Positions 25,528-34,054 of a stretch of DNA of 64,000 nt are shown one piece after another. The translations under genes were made by a program, and so were the position numbers. Where the stretch lies: contig JAJTAY010000010.1 of the NCBI GenBank assembly GCA_021287165.1, forward strand, positions 62,001-126,000. Direction: 5' to 3'. The notes under the pieces are model-generated. The model was given only the letters and a program-made list of their open reading frames with translations. It made no database searches and was not told where the DNA came from. Every line of letters starts with the position of its first letter. The first letter of the stretch is position 1. This stretch comes from Bacteroidia bacterium. GTDB lineage: Bacteria; Bacteroidota; Bacteroidia; Bacteroidales; F082.

Positions 25528-26499
25528 CTAAAGGTTGTGCAGCTTCATGCGTAGCAGCTGACGAACGCTCATCATCAGTTCTTCGATTTCGAATTCTTGC
25601 CCGTTATTCAAGGTTACCACCGGGTTGATATAGTCTTTGCCGGGCTTTTCAACAAGATGAATATTCCCTAAATGATTCATTTCGTGGTCGAAGATCAGGA
25701 TGCGATGATCGGCATTGAAATCGCGGACAAAATGCCTGGGATCGTAGCTGTGATATCCACCTTCGCTGCGGGCATCGACTAAAACAGGAAAAGCCTCGAA
25801 GCTGATGTTTTTCCTCCCAAACTGTATGCTGCCATCGCTGGACAGCGCAACCATTGAGTGTATTCTGGTCTTTATTTTTGTTTGTCCGTCTTCGGCAAGC
25901 GAGAAATTTAGACGAATGTTGCTGTTTTTTTTTCTGAAGTGTGTTTTGAGGTCGGAACTCACATAAAATCCTCCGGATTGTAGCTCAAAAGAATAAGATT
26001 CGGGAAGTTGATGTTTTATACGGGCTTTGTAGTTGATTTCAAGCAGTTTAACGCCTCCGGCAGAGGCGATGACGCAGGAGAATGATGTGGGAAAATCGTC
26101 CATGAGCAGCGATTTTTCAGTTTCCCATGAACGCAGGGTGAATATGGCCAGCGTATCGTTTTTGAAATGGTAGGGAAATCTAATCTGAAGATAGCCTTCG
26201 GAGGTAGTGTCGACCCGAACGTATTTTGAAGGCGTGTGATCTGCTGAACGAAAAGCGTCTGCCTCCATACTACCAGCATCCTGCATCATGGGCAGGCTTA
26301 TGCCTTCCAAAGTGAAAACCTCTCTAAGCGCCTTTAAACCATTTGTTTCAGCAAGTCGTCTGGCAATACCGGTAATTTCGGCGTCTGCAGCACGTATGAG
26401 CTTTTCCGACTGAACAGGGGAAGGCTTGTCGGAACACGAAACGAGCCCGAGAAGGAATGCGGTGAGCAGCAATAAACAGTGATAATATTTTGTTATCAA
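25528..26499 (-). CDS. Hypothetical lipoprotein (323 residues)
   Basis: Lipobox LLGLVSC with lipid Cys at about 22. A helical stretch (about 35-60) follows, then beta-rich sequence without a recognised domain. It may be a distant paralogue of the lipoprotein at 23539-24663: both have a helix containing an ET-x2-A/L-KAL-type pattern after the lipobox and similar beta content, but no long match is visible. It is convergent with the YiiX-like gene (6-bp gap) and only 5 bp from the end of the kinase-like gene, so it is probably co-transcribed with that gene. Confidence 0.75.
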   Translation of the reverse strand: MITKYYHCLLLLTAFLLGLVSCSDKPSPVQSEKLIRAADAEITGIARRLAETNGLKALREVFTLEGISLPMMQDAGSMEADAFRSADHTPSKYVRVDTTSEGYLQIRFPYHFKNDTLAIFTLRSWETEKSLLMDDFPTSFSCVIASAGGVKLLEINYKARIKHQLPESYSFELQSGGFYVSSDLKTHFRKKNSNIRLNFSLAEDGQTKIKTRIHSMVALSSDGSIQFGRKNISFEAFPVLVDARSEGGYHSYDPRHFVRDFNADHRILIFDHEMNHLGNIHLVEKPGKDYINPVVTLNNGQEFEIEELMMSVRQLLRMKLHNL

Positions 26500-26504
26500 G
26501 CGTT

Positions 26505-27179
26505 TTAGCGTTTTTGTATTATTCCGGCAATCATTCCGGCTATTTCTTCGTCGCCTAGAGTGGCATTGTTGAGCACCATATCAAAAATCAGCTCGTTCAT
26601 ACTTCGTCCGCTGAAGTCTTCGAGCAGCCTGCGGCGTTTCTCGTCGGTTTCAATAATCCACTGTTGTGCCTCTTTTCGGCCGATATTTTGCTGGGTCATG
26701 ATGCTGTTTATTCGCCAATCCAGTGGTGCCACAATCCTTACGTGCAGGCCTTTTGGAATACGTGCGGTGATTATGGCGCCAGCCCGCCCAACAATGATCA
26801 CGTGCCCTCGAAGCGCGGCCGATTCGATGAATTCGGCAAGTTTTTTTCTCACCACACTATCGCTCAGATAGGTGTGATTTTCGATGGAATGGAGAATTTC
26901 GCTCAGATGCGATCGTTTCTCGCCTGCGATGATGCCTTTCACCTGAGCAGGATTGAGGTGCATTTCGCGCGAGGCGTCTGCCAATATTTCCTTAGTGACC
27001 AACTGCCATTTAATTTTGGCTTGCCTGTTCAGCTGTTGTTGCACCATGCGCGCAATGTTCCAACTGTGGCAGCCCGTTTCGCGCGAGATGGTGATAAACG
27101 GCAAATCGCCCTCGCTCAGGGCTTCGTCACCGGCCACAATCTGCATCCGCCTTAGGTATTCGACAAATACGGAATTCAT
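26505..27179 (-). CDS. Cytidylate kinase-like family protein
   Basis: 224 residues with the layout of the cytidylate-kinase-like P-loop family: FITISRETGCHSWNIARMVQ near the start, VVRKKLAEFIESAALRGHVI followed by IVGRAGAIITARIPKGLHVR in the middle, and a helical tail with SFDMV-type end sequence (ELIFDMVLNNATL). The P-loop region reads ETGCHSWNIA instead of the more usual glycine-rich G-S-G-G form, so activity as a nucleotide kinase is uncertain. It is found widely in Bacteroidota and clostridia without a proven substrate. It is followed by a lipoprotein gene on the same strand. Confidence 0.75.
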   Translation of the reverse strand: MNSVFVEYLRRMQIVAGDEALSEGDLPFITISRETGCHSWNIARMVQQQLNRQAKIKWQLVTKEILADASREMHLNPAQVKGIIAGEKRSHLSEILHSIENHTYLSDSVVRKKLAEFIESAALRGHVIIVGRAGAIITARIPKGLHVRIVAPLDWRINSIMTQQNIGRKEAQQWIIETDEKRRRLLEDFSGRSMNELIFDMVLNNATLGDEEIAGMIAGIIQKR

Positions 27180-27274
27180 GGCTTAAAATTTTCATAAAGT
27201 TACGAACGACCTCGCCTGTATTAGCTTGCCTGTGCAGGATTTTTTTTGTATTTTTACTCGAAAACCGATATGAT

Positions 27275-27673
27275 ATGGTAACCGATTACTTATGTCCCAA
27301 CTGTAAAGGCCACCTTTTGCTGAGCGATCACCTGATTCTTACCGTCAGGCACGAAACCGATTCGGCCATGCTTTTGCTCATGAATCCCGAAGTGGGTAAT
27401 TATCAGACAATGCATCATCATTCGCATAAAATTGTGGATGGACAGAAGTTCAGTTTTTTTTGCCCTCTGTGTCATCACGAACTTAGTTCCGATCTTAATG
27501 AAAATCTTGTAATGGTGCTTATGAAGGACGACAAAGGCAAAATGTTCGAGCTTCATTTTTCACGAATCGCAGGTCAGAAAAGCACCTATAAGATCATGGG
27601 TAAGGAGGTGCAAACGTTCGGGATCGACGCGCCGCACTACCTCGATTTCATCCACCTGATCGATATGAGCTGA
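27275..27673 (+). CDS. Zinc-ribbon-like hypothetical protein
   Basis: 132 residues. Two CxxC pairs (CPNC at about 7-10 and CPLC at about 65-68) are set to bind one zinc. Histidines are clustered in MHHHSHK between them. The C-terminal half is beta-rich, with no membrane segment. I do not recognise a named family. Small cytoplasmic proteins of this kind are common near metabolic genes in Bacteroidota. It is divergent from the kinase-like gene and convergent with pepA. Confidence 0.7.
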   Translation: MVTDYLCPNCKGHLLLSDHLILTVRHETDSAMLLLMNPEVGNYQTMHHHSHKIVDGQKFSFFCPLCHHELSSDLNENLVMVLMKDDKGKMFELHFSRIAGQKSTYKIMGKEVQTFGIDAPHYLDFIHLIDMS

Positions 27674-27687
27674 GTATCGACCTTATG

Positions 27688-29148
27688 TCAATCGGCCCAA
27701 TTGTCGGTCTTTGCTGACAAAAAATCGGTCAGCAGCCTCACACATACCCCAGTGCCACCTTTGACGCGGTAACTATCAGCCTTGTCGAGGAATGCCGGTC
27801 CGGCAATATCGAGGTGGATAAAAGGATAATCGGTAAAGTGCTCAAGAAACTTTCCGGCGGTAATCATACCGGCTTCCGGCCCACCGATGTTCTTCAGGTC
27901 GGCGATGTCCGATTTTAGCTGTTCGCGATATTCGTCCCACATGGGAAATTCAACCAATCTTTCGTGCACCCTGTTGCCCGATATTTTCAACGACTTAAAC
28001 TCGTTCGAAGCTTTTACCTGCATAGCTGCTATGCCTTGAGGGCCGATGGCACGCGAGGCGGCACCGGTAAGCGTGGCGATGTTGATCACAAGCGAAGGCT
28101 CATATTTTTTGGCATAGCTGAGCGCGTCGGCCAGTATGAGGCGGCCTTCGGCATCAGTATTGAGCACCTCAACCGTTGTTCCGTCGAACATGGTAATCAC
28201 GTCGCCCGGCACATAGGCATTGCCGTTCACCCTGTTGTCGGTGGCGGGTGCCAGGGCGATCACATGCAATTTCAGGCCCAGCGATGCTATGGCCCAAACC
28301 ACTGCCGCCACGGCTGCGCTGCCCGACATATCGCATTTCATGGTATCCATAAAGTTGGAAGGCTTGAGGCTCATCCCGCCGGTATCGTAAACCACACCTT
28401 TTCCAACGAGGATAATAGGTTTGGTATTGATGGCGCCTTCGGGTTTCCACTCCATAATTGTGAATGTGGGTGGATCAATGCTCCCGCGGTTAACCGCAAG
28501 CAACCCGCCCATTTTCAGTGCCTCTATCTTGCTCTTGCGCATCACTTCCACCGTTACCCCTGCGGCCTGAAGTTTTTCTGAAAATCTGGCTGCAAGTCCC
28601 TCAGCATTGAGGTTGTTCAGGGGTTCGTTGATCAGGTCGCGTGCCCAGCAAACGGCCGCAGTTGTGGCCGAAAGCCGGCTGACTTTGCTTTCGCTGACAA
28701 GGTTTGAGGCGATATAAAGGGTTTCGAAGCTATTTTTCTTCTTGTCGGGCTGGCTGAAATGATCAAGAAACTGATAGTTGGACAGCAATATGCCCTCGGC
28801 AAGGGCTATGGTTTCGTTTTCGTTCTGACTGAAACCTGCAATGAAGGCATCCGTGTATCGGTGTTTGTTGAGCTGATGGCAGATATGCGCTCCGGCACGT
28901 CTGATTTTTTCAAGCCTGGCGAACTCATCATCTTTTTCTGTCGAGGTGGTAATGACAAGAAAAATGCTGTAATCAAAACGATTAATCTCGATCCAGCCGC
29001 TTCCCTGTTTTTGTTCCATGCTGCGCCGCACATAGAGCAGTTCCTCGGTTTTGAGGTTGGCTTTTTCAAAAGGACCATCGTCCTCCAGAAGAAAAATTTT
29101 ATTGGCAGATACGGCTTCGTTAGCGGATATGAGCAGTTGGGTGTTCAT
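27688..29148 (-). CDS. pepA: Leucyl aminopeptidase (M17, PepA family)
   Basis: 486 residues. The catalytic half has VGKGVVYDTGGMSLKP (metal Lys and Asp), MKCDMSGSAAVAAVV (Asp), and the M17 signature NTDAEGRLILADAL with the Asp and Glu ligands and the Arg. The N-terminal half is the usual less conserved macro-like domain. The enzyme removes N-terminal residues from peptides in the cytoplasm as a dimetal hexamer. It is transcribed from its own promoter box. The start ATG at 29148 gives the expected N-terminal length. Confidence 0.9.
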   Translation of the reverse strand: MNTQLLISANEAVSANKIFLLEDDGPFEKANLKTEELLYVRRSMEQKQGSGWIEINRFDYSIFLVITTSTEKDDEFARLEKIRRAGAHICHQLNKHRYTDAFIAGFSQNENETIALAEGILLSNYQFLDHFSQPDKKKNSFETLYIASNLVSESKVSRLSATTAAVCWARDLINEPLNNLNAEGLAARFSEKLQAAGVTVEVMRKSKIEALKMGGLLAVNRGSIDPPTFTIMEWKPEGAINTKPIILVGKGVVYDTGGMSLKPSNFMDTMKCDMSGSAAVAAVVWAIASLGLKLHVIALAPATDNRVNGNAYVPGDVITMFDGTTVEVLNTDAEGRLILADALSYAKKYEPSLVINIATLTGAASRAIGPQGIAAMQVKASNEFKSLKISGNRVHERLVEFPMWDEYREQLKSDIADLKNIGGPEAGMITAGKFLEHFTDYPFIHLDIAGPAFLDKADSYRVKGGTGVCVRLLTDFLSAKTDNWAD

Positions 29149-29171
29149 AAAGGCTTTTTTTAGATGATCTG

Positions 29172-29179
29172 CAAAAATA
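29172..29179 (-). promoter_or_regulatory. -7 box for pepA
   Basis: Minus-strand TATTTTTG, an exact TAnnTTTG match 24 bp before the ATG. Confidence 0.45.
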
Positions 29180-29202
29180 GGACTTCGTCCCTACCTCAAC
29201 GT

Positions 29203-30426
29203 TTAAAGGCCGATATTTTGCAGAATGAGATCCGTAGCGCCAAGGCTACGATCGACATAAGCACGGCAGATTGCAGAAGATTCCTCTATTGCCTTTTCGT
29301 TGGTGGCAAACCTAAGCATTGCCTTTTTCATCTCCATGCTGTTATTTACCGCAATGGCCCCGCCAAGCTGCAGCAGGTCGAGGGCTTCGGTAAATTTCTG
29401 ATGGTTTGGGCCAAAGATGACAGGGCATCCCCAGGCTACGGGCTCCTGAATGTTGTGGATAGCCTTACCGAAGCCCCCACCGATGTATGCAAAACGTGCA
29501 TAGCGGTAAATGCGCGATAACATGCCAATATTGTCGATTAATAGGACACGGGCTGCCTTATTGGTTTTTATTTCCGAATACCGGACTGCGGGGAGTGAGC
29601 ATGTCCTTAGGATGTTATCAACATGGGTGCTGCTGATATCGTGCGGTGCAAGGACAACCTTGTAATTTTCAGGTAGTTCTGATAATAGTGGCAAGAGTAA
29701 TTTTTCGTCGGCGGGCCATGTACTTCCCGCTACAAAAAGCGGATTTTGACCTGCAAAGTCTTCAATATCAGGAAATCTTTCAGCTTTTTTGGCAAGCTGG
29801 GCTACACGATCGAAACGGGTGTCGCCGGCAATGCTGCATTGGCTTATGCCAGCTTTTGTAAGCAGTTCGAACGAAATTTCGTCCTGCACAAAAATGTGTC
29901 GGGCAGGCCTGAGATGATGTAAAAACCATGTGCCATACCCCTTGAAAAAATGTTGGCTGGACCTGAACCGGACGGAAAAGAAATAGAATGGTATGTCTTT
30001 TCTGTTCAGGTAATTAAGCAGGTTATACCAAAACTCATATTTGATAAAAAATACGGCTCTGATATTGAAGCGATTGCAGAAATCTTCGATGAGCGGCAAG
30101 CGATCTTCCGGAAGATAGAGCACGAGGTCGGCGTGTTCGTAATTTTTCCGGATTTCGTAGCCTGACGGGGAAAAGAAAGTAAGCAGAATTCCATATTCGG
30201 GCTTTACCCTTCTTACAGCTTCGATTACAGTGCGGCCCTGCTCGAATTCGCCCAGCGAAGCGGCATGAAACCACAGCCATTGCCGGCCATCGGCTTGCAT
30301 CAACTTAATCTTTTCACGGCTTGCCTGGCGACCTTTAACCCAAAGCCGGGCCTTTTCGTTGAAAGGCGAAATTATTCTGATGATCAGGCCGTAAACAATG
30401 ATAGAAAAGGTGTAGAGCAGCCGCAT
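29203..30426 (-). CDS. waaA: 3-deoxy-D-manno-octulosonic acid (Kdo) transferase
   Basis: 407 residues. An N-terminal membrane-anchoring segment (LLYTFSIIVYGLIIRII) precedes WFHAASLGEFEQGR, which carries the conserved catalytic Glu. LLTFFSPSGYE, YLPEDR, AGSTWPADE and YIGGGFGKAIHNIQEP (sugar-nucleotide region) follow. WaaA adds Kdo from CMP-Kdo to the lipid A precursor on the inner face of the inner membrane. It lies in an envelope-gene neighbourhood, next to an outer-membrane protein and the LptF/G permease. Confidence 0.92.
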   Translation of the reverse strand: MRLLYTFSIIVYGLIIRIISPFNEKARLWVKGRQASREKIKLMQADGRQWLWFHAASLGEFEQGRTVIEAVRRVKPEYGILLTFFSPSGYEIRKNYEHADLVLYLPEDRLPLIEDFCNRFNIRAVFFIKYEFWYNLLNYLNRKDIPFYFFSVRFRSSQHFFKGYGTWFLHHLRPARHIFVQDEISFELLTKAGISQCSIAGDTRFDRVAQLAKKAERFPDIEDFAGQNPLFVAGSTWPADEKLLLPLLSELPENYKVVLAPHDISSTHVDNILRTCSLPAVRYSEIKTNKAARVLLIDNIGMLSRIYRYARFAYIGGGFGKAIHNIQEPVAWGCPVIFGPNHQKFTEALDLLQLGGAIAVNNSMEMKKAMLRFATNEKAIEESSAICRAYVDRSLGATDLILQNIGL

Positions 30427-30442
30427 TATGAAAAGTGAAATT

Positions 30443-31198
30443 TCAGAAGTAATAGTATTTGAGGGGTGCTCTTCTGTAGCCCGGAATCATCCAGTTGACC
30501 CTCAGGCCGATGTAGTGGTCGGTATATTTTCTGGTGTCGCGGCCCATGAGGTCGAAGCTGTAATCGCGCAGCGGCCTTGTAAAGGCACTAATGATCTCCA
30601 GTCCGGCCGAAAAATTCATGGTTCGCTTGTTTCCCATGAACAAATAACCGGCTTCCAGGCTCTGCGCAAATCCTCCGCGCAAATGGTCGTAGCCTTTGGC
30701 ATAATCGCCGGCCAGCTGAGGGGCAGTGCCAAACTGCGTTTCGATACGGATGCGATGGGCCAGATATCCTATTCCTCCCTGAATAAAAAAGCCGCTGTTT
30801 GGGTTGGGTTTTCCGGTGCTGAACAGCTTTCCTGCCTTGCCCTGCAGATGAAATCCGCGCTCGAACAGTGCAAGGCTGGTATATGTGCCATCGCCATCGA
30901 TCACTTCGCCGGTTGAGGTGCTAATCATCTTTAAAAGTTCTTCGCGTCCTTTCACCTGGTCGCCAAAAATGAAGCCCAGATGAGCATTCCAAAGCCAGTT
31001 TTTATTGGTTTTGTAACCAATTATGCCTGCAATCTGGCTGTTGTGCCCAAAGCGTTCACGCAGGTCGCCGGCCGGAAGCTGAAAGGCATAGCTGGCCTGA
31101 AAAAGTGCAGTAGATACAATAGAGTCTTTGACACTCTGCTGTGCACTGGAAATCAGTGATATGGCAAACGCAAAAATCAAAAAGAGCAAACGTTTCAT
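30443..31198 (-). CDS. Outer-membrane beta-barrel protein, conserved hypothetical
   Basis: 251 residues from the ATG at 31198 (an ATG two codons earlier is also possible). Signal peptide to about 21 (MKRLLFLIFAFAISLISSAQ). The rest is amphipathic beta strands with Gly/aromatic turns (HLGFIFGDQVKG, GFFIQGGIGYLAHRIR, DHYIGLRVNWMIPGY) ending in aromatic residues (LKYYYF), as expected of a small barrel. The function is unknown. It lies upstream of waaA on the same strand with a 16-bp gap, so both are probably transcribed together. Confidence 0.78.
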   Translation of the reverse strand: MKRLLFLIFAFAISLISSAQQSVKDSIVSTALFQASYAFQLPAGDLRERFGHNSQIAGIIGYKTNKNWLWNAHLGFIFGDQVKGREELLKMISTSTGEVIDGDGTYTSLALFERGFHLQGKAGKLFSTGKPNPNSGFFIQGGIGYLAHRIRIETQFGTAPQLAGDYAKGYDHLRGGFAQSLEAGYLFMGNKRTMNFSAGLEIISAFTRPLRDYSFDLMGRDTRKYTDHYIGLRVNWMIPGYRRAPLKYYYF

Positions 31199-31217
31199 CA
31201 GCAAGACTATCTGTGGC

Positions 31218-31225
31218 CAAAGTTA
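31218..31225 (-). promoter_or_regulatory. -7 box for the outer-membrane protein and waaA
   Basis: Minus-strand TAACTTTG, an exact TAnnTTTG match 20 bp before the ATG at 31198. Confidence 0.45.
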
Positions 31226-31280
31226 ATCAAAAAGGTTGGGGCCGGCCCGGAACTAAAAACAGCCAAATGCACGCAATTAT

Positions 31281-31288
31281 TACCTTTG
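31281..31288 (+). promoter_or_regulatory. -7 box for the LptF/G permease operon
   Basis: TACCTTTG, an exact TAnnTTTG match. Because it lies downstream of the ATG at 31267, it supports the TTG at 31318 as the real start. Confidence 0.5.
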
Positions 31289-31317
31289 CGCCAACGTTTT
31301 CCGAAAAAGGCAGGTTT

Positions 31318-32784
31318 TTGAGCAAGCTTTACAGATACATACTCCGATCTTACGCAGGTCCGCTCGTGCTCACGTTTTTCATTGCCCTGTTCATCCTGCT
31401 TCTGCAGTTTTTGTGGAAGTATGTTGACGATCTGGTAGGCAAAGGACTCGAGCTTCATCTCATTGCCGAGCTGATGTTTTATGCCAGTGCCACTTTTGTT
31501 CCGCTGGCCCTTCCGCTGGCCATCCTGCTAAGCTCGCTTATGACATTTGGTAACCTTGGTGAGCATTACGAGCTGGTGGCCATGAAAGCTTCAGGCATCT
31601 CGATCTGGAAGGTAATGAGGCCATTGGTTTATCTCTCGGTAATAATAAGTATTGCAGCCTTCGTGTTTTCGAACAACGTGCTTCCGGTGGCCAATTTGAA
31701 GTTCAGCTCGCTACTCTACGACATAAGGCAGCAGAAACTTGCATTTAACATTGAGGGCGGTGTATTTTATAACGGCATCGACAATTATGTAATACGTGTT
31801 GGCCGAAAGGAGAAAGACAACCGTACCATTCACGATGTGAAGATATACGACCACACGGAGCGCATGGGGAATGTCAAACTCACAACGGCCGAATGGGGCT
31901 ATATGGAGCTTAGTCCCGACCAGCGCAATGTAATTTTCACCCTCTTTGACGGTTATAATTATCAGGACCTGTTCAATACGCGCAACTACCGTGAAAACAG
32001 ACCTTTTGACCGTATGCGATTCAGCGAACAGCGGCTGAAATTCGATCTTTCGGAATTCAACCTCACACGCACACAGGAAGACTTGTTCAAAAGCCATTAT
32101 TCTATGCTCAATCTGCGGCAGCTCACGCATTTCATCGATTCGCTGGGACATCGTTTTGATGAGCGTCGCGACCGCTATTCCAGTCTGTTCTTCAAGCGAT
32201 ACCAGTACCTTTCCACCATCGACAGCAGCCTGCTTGCCGGAAAGCCTGCGCAAGCTACACCCGACACCACTGCAAAGAAAACCTCAACCGTCAAGCTACC
32301 CGTATTAAGCAATTTCCTTCCCAACGAACAGTTCAACATCACCGAAATGGCGCTTAGTGCGGCACGTAATAACCGGGACAACGTAAGTTTCAACCGCAAC
32401 GATTTCGACTATCAGGCCGAAAATATCCGCAAACACGAGATTGTTTGGCATAAAAAATTCACCCTCTCCATAGCCTGTTTGCTCCTGTTTTTTGTGGGTG
32501 CGCCCCTGGGGGCCATTGTGCGCAAAGGAGGACTGGGCTTACCTGTTGTGATGGCTGTCATTCTGTTTGTTTTCTACCACATTTTGAGCATGACTGGTGA
32601 AAAGGCCGCCCGTGTTGGTGACCTGAATGTATTCTTTGGTGTATGGCTGTCATCGCTGGTGCTATTGCCCCTTGGACTATTTCTTACTTTTAAGTCAACC
32701 ACTGATGCCCCGCTCCTTGATGCCGAGAGCTGGAAAAAGGCTTTCGGAAAATTGGAGGGCATCACAAAATCTTTCAGGCGGTGA
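31318..32784 (+). CDS. LptF/LptG (YjgP/YjgQ) family LPS-export permease
   Basis: About 488 residues from the TTG at 31318 (LSKLYRYILRSYAGPLVLTF). An upstream ATG at 31267 is also in frame but precedes the promoter box. Three TM helices lie in the first third and three in the last (FTLSIACLLLFFVGAPLGAI, VMAVILFVFYHIL, then a final one). A periplasmic domain of about 250 residues lies between them. LptF and LptG form the membrane part of the LptB2FG transporter that extracts LPS from the inner membrane. Bacteroidota often have separate F and G genes, and which one this is cannot be settled here. The stop overlaps the next gene by four bases. Confidence 0.88.
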   Translation: MSKLYRYILRSYAGPLVLTFFIALFILLLQFLWKYVDDLVGKGLELHLIAELMFYASATFVPLALPLAILLSSLMTFGNLGEHYELVAMKASGISIWKVMRPLVYLSVIISIAAFVFSNNVLPVANLKFSSLLYDIRQQKLAFNIEGGVFYNGIDNYVIRVGRKEKDNRTIHDVKIYDHTERMGNVKLTTAEWGYMELSPDQRNVIFTLFDGYNYQDLFNTRNYRENRPFDRMRFSEQRLKFDLSEFNLTRTQEDLFKSHYSMLNLRQLTHFIDSLGHRFDERRDRYSSLFFKRYQYLSTIDSSLLAGKPAQATPDTTAKKTSTVKLPVLSNFLPNEQFNITEMALSAARNNRDNVSFNRNDFDYQAENIRKHEIVWHKKFTLSIACLLLFFVGAPLGAIVRKGGLGLPVVMAVILFVFYHILSMTGEKAARVGDLNVFFGVWLSSLVLLPLGLFLTFKSTTDAPLLDAESWKKAFGKLEGITKSFRR

Positions 32785-33998
32785 GGGTGCTTTTTGTTTG
32801 CAACAAGTCGCCATGGCCTCTGCGTGAGGGAGGGCCGATGGCCATGAACAGCCTGATTATGGGGCTGGTCAAAGCCGGGCATCAGGTTAAAGTGTTGGCA
32901 GTCAATTCAGAAAAATACAATGTTGACCCAGACTCTATCCCTGAGGACTATATTAAGTCCACAGGTCTCGAGTTGGTACATCTCGACCTGAGGGTGAAAA
33001 TCATTCCGGCATTGGTGAGCTTGCTGCGCCGCAGATCTTACCATGTGGAACGCTTCATCAGCGAGGCATTCCGCGACAGGCTTGTTCGTATTCTGAGGCA
33101 GCAGTCTTACGATGTAGTGCAGCTCGAAACCGTTTTCGTGGCGCCATACATCGAGGATATCCGTATGCACAGCAAGGCGGTTATCATCCTCAGAGCGCAC
33201 AATATCGAACATCTGATTTGGGAGCGTATGGCCCTGCAAGCCCGAAATCCTTTAAAGCGTTTCTATCTTTCTGATCTTGCCCGCACGCTAAAGAAGTTCG
33301 AAAAAGCCGCTGTAAACAGGGTGGATGGCATAGCTGCCATCACGCGAAAAGACGCAGCTTTTTTCAGGGCTGCCACACACAAACCCGTGATTGATCTGCC
33401 ATTTGGCGTTTTTTCGGGGCAGATTGCTGCTGCGGCACCTCCAATCAGTGGCGGGAGGCTTTTTCACATCGGGGCCATGAACTGGATGCCCAACGAGGAG
33501 GGAATGCGCTGGTTTCTGGATGATATCTGGCCCGAGCTGCACAGGCTTCATCCCAGGCTCAGGCTGACGTTGGCCGGACGTTATATGCCGCACTGGCTGA
33601 AAACGGGATACAAGCCAGGCCTTGAAGTGGTGGGTGAGGTGGACGATGCGCGAAGTTTTATCGAGGCCCACGACGTGGCATTAGTGCCACTGCGCTCCGG
33701 TAGCGGCATCAGAATTAAAATTATTGAGGCTATGGCGGCCGGTAAAGCGGTAGTGGCTACCAGTGTGGGGGCCGAAGGCATTTTGTATACCCATAATGAG
33801 AACATCTTTATTGCCGACAGACTCCATGATTTCATTGAGTTTGTTGAGCTTTTTACCTCACAGCCCGAAAAAGTTGCGCAAATAGCCGCCGGTGGCCTGA
33901 AGCTCGTTCATGACCATTACAACAACGATAGGCTTGTCAGCAGACTTTTGGTTTTTTACGCTGAAGCCAGAAAGCGATTGTCGAGTGTCGGTCTCTGA
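32781..33998 (+). CDS. Glycosyltransferase family 4 protein
   Basis: 405 residues, starting GTG-CTT-style at MRVLFVCNKSPWPLREGGPM. The N-terminal half holds the acceptor-binding Rossmann domain. The C-terminal half has LFHIGAMNWMPNEEGMRWFL, VVGEVDDARSFIEAHDVALV, RSGSGIRIKIIEAMAAGKAV and VGAEGI, the GT4 nucleotide-sugar region with the E-x7-E-like pair. It probably adds a sugar to LPS core or another cell-surface glycan. It is coupled by a four-base overlap (GTGA) to the LptF/G gene. Confidence 0.85.
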   Translation: MRVLFVCNKSPWPLREGGPMAMNSLIMGLVKAGHQVKVLAVNSEKYNVDPDSIPEDYIKSTGLELVHLDLRVKIIPALVSLLRRRSYHVERFISEAFRDRLVRILRQQSYDVVQLETVFVAPYIEDIRMHSKAVIILRAHNIEHLIWERMALQARNPLKRFYLSDLARTLKKFEKAAVNRVDGIAAITRKDAAFFRAATHKPVIDLPFGVFSGQIAAAAPPISGGRLFHIGAMNWMPNEEGMRWFLDDIWPELHRLHPRLRLTLAGRYMPHWLKTGYKPGLEVVGEVDDARSFIEAHDVALVPLRSGSGIRIKIIEAMAAGKAVVATSVGAEGILYTHNENIFIADRLHDFIEFVELFTSQPEKVAQIAAGGLKLVHDHYNNDRLVSRLLVFYAEARKRLSSVGL

Positions 33999-34003
33999 CT
34001 TTT

Positions 34004-34035
34004 TTTGGGGGCTTGAAAACACTGCCTTATCTTCG
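34004..34035 (+). promoter_or_regulatory. Promoter of the second glycosyltransferase
   Basis: TTTG (34004-34007), a 20-bp spacer and TATCTTCG (34028-34035), one base off TAnnTTTG. Spacing fits the Bacteroidetes sigma consensus. Confidence 0.45.
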
Positions 34036-34054
34036 CACTGCCTAAGCCGATTCA

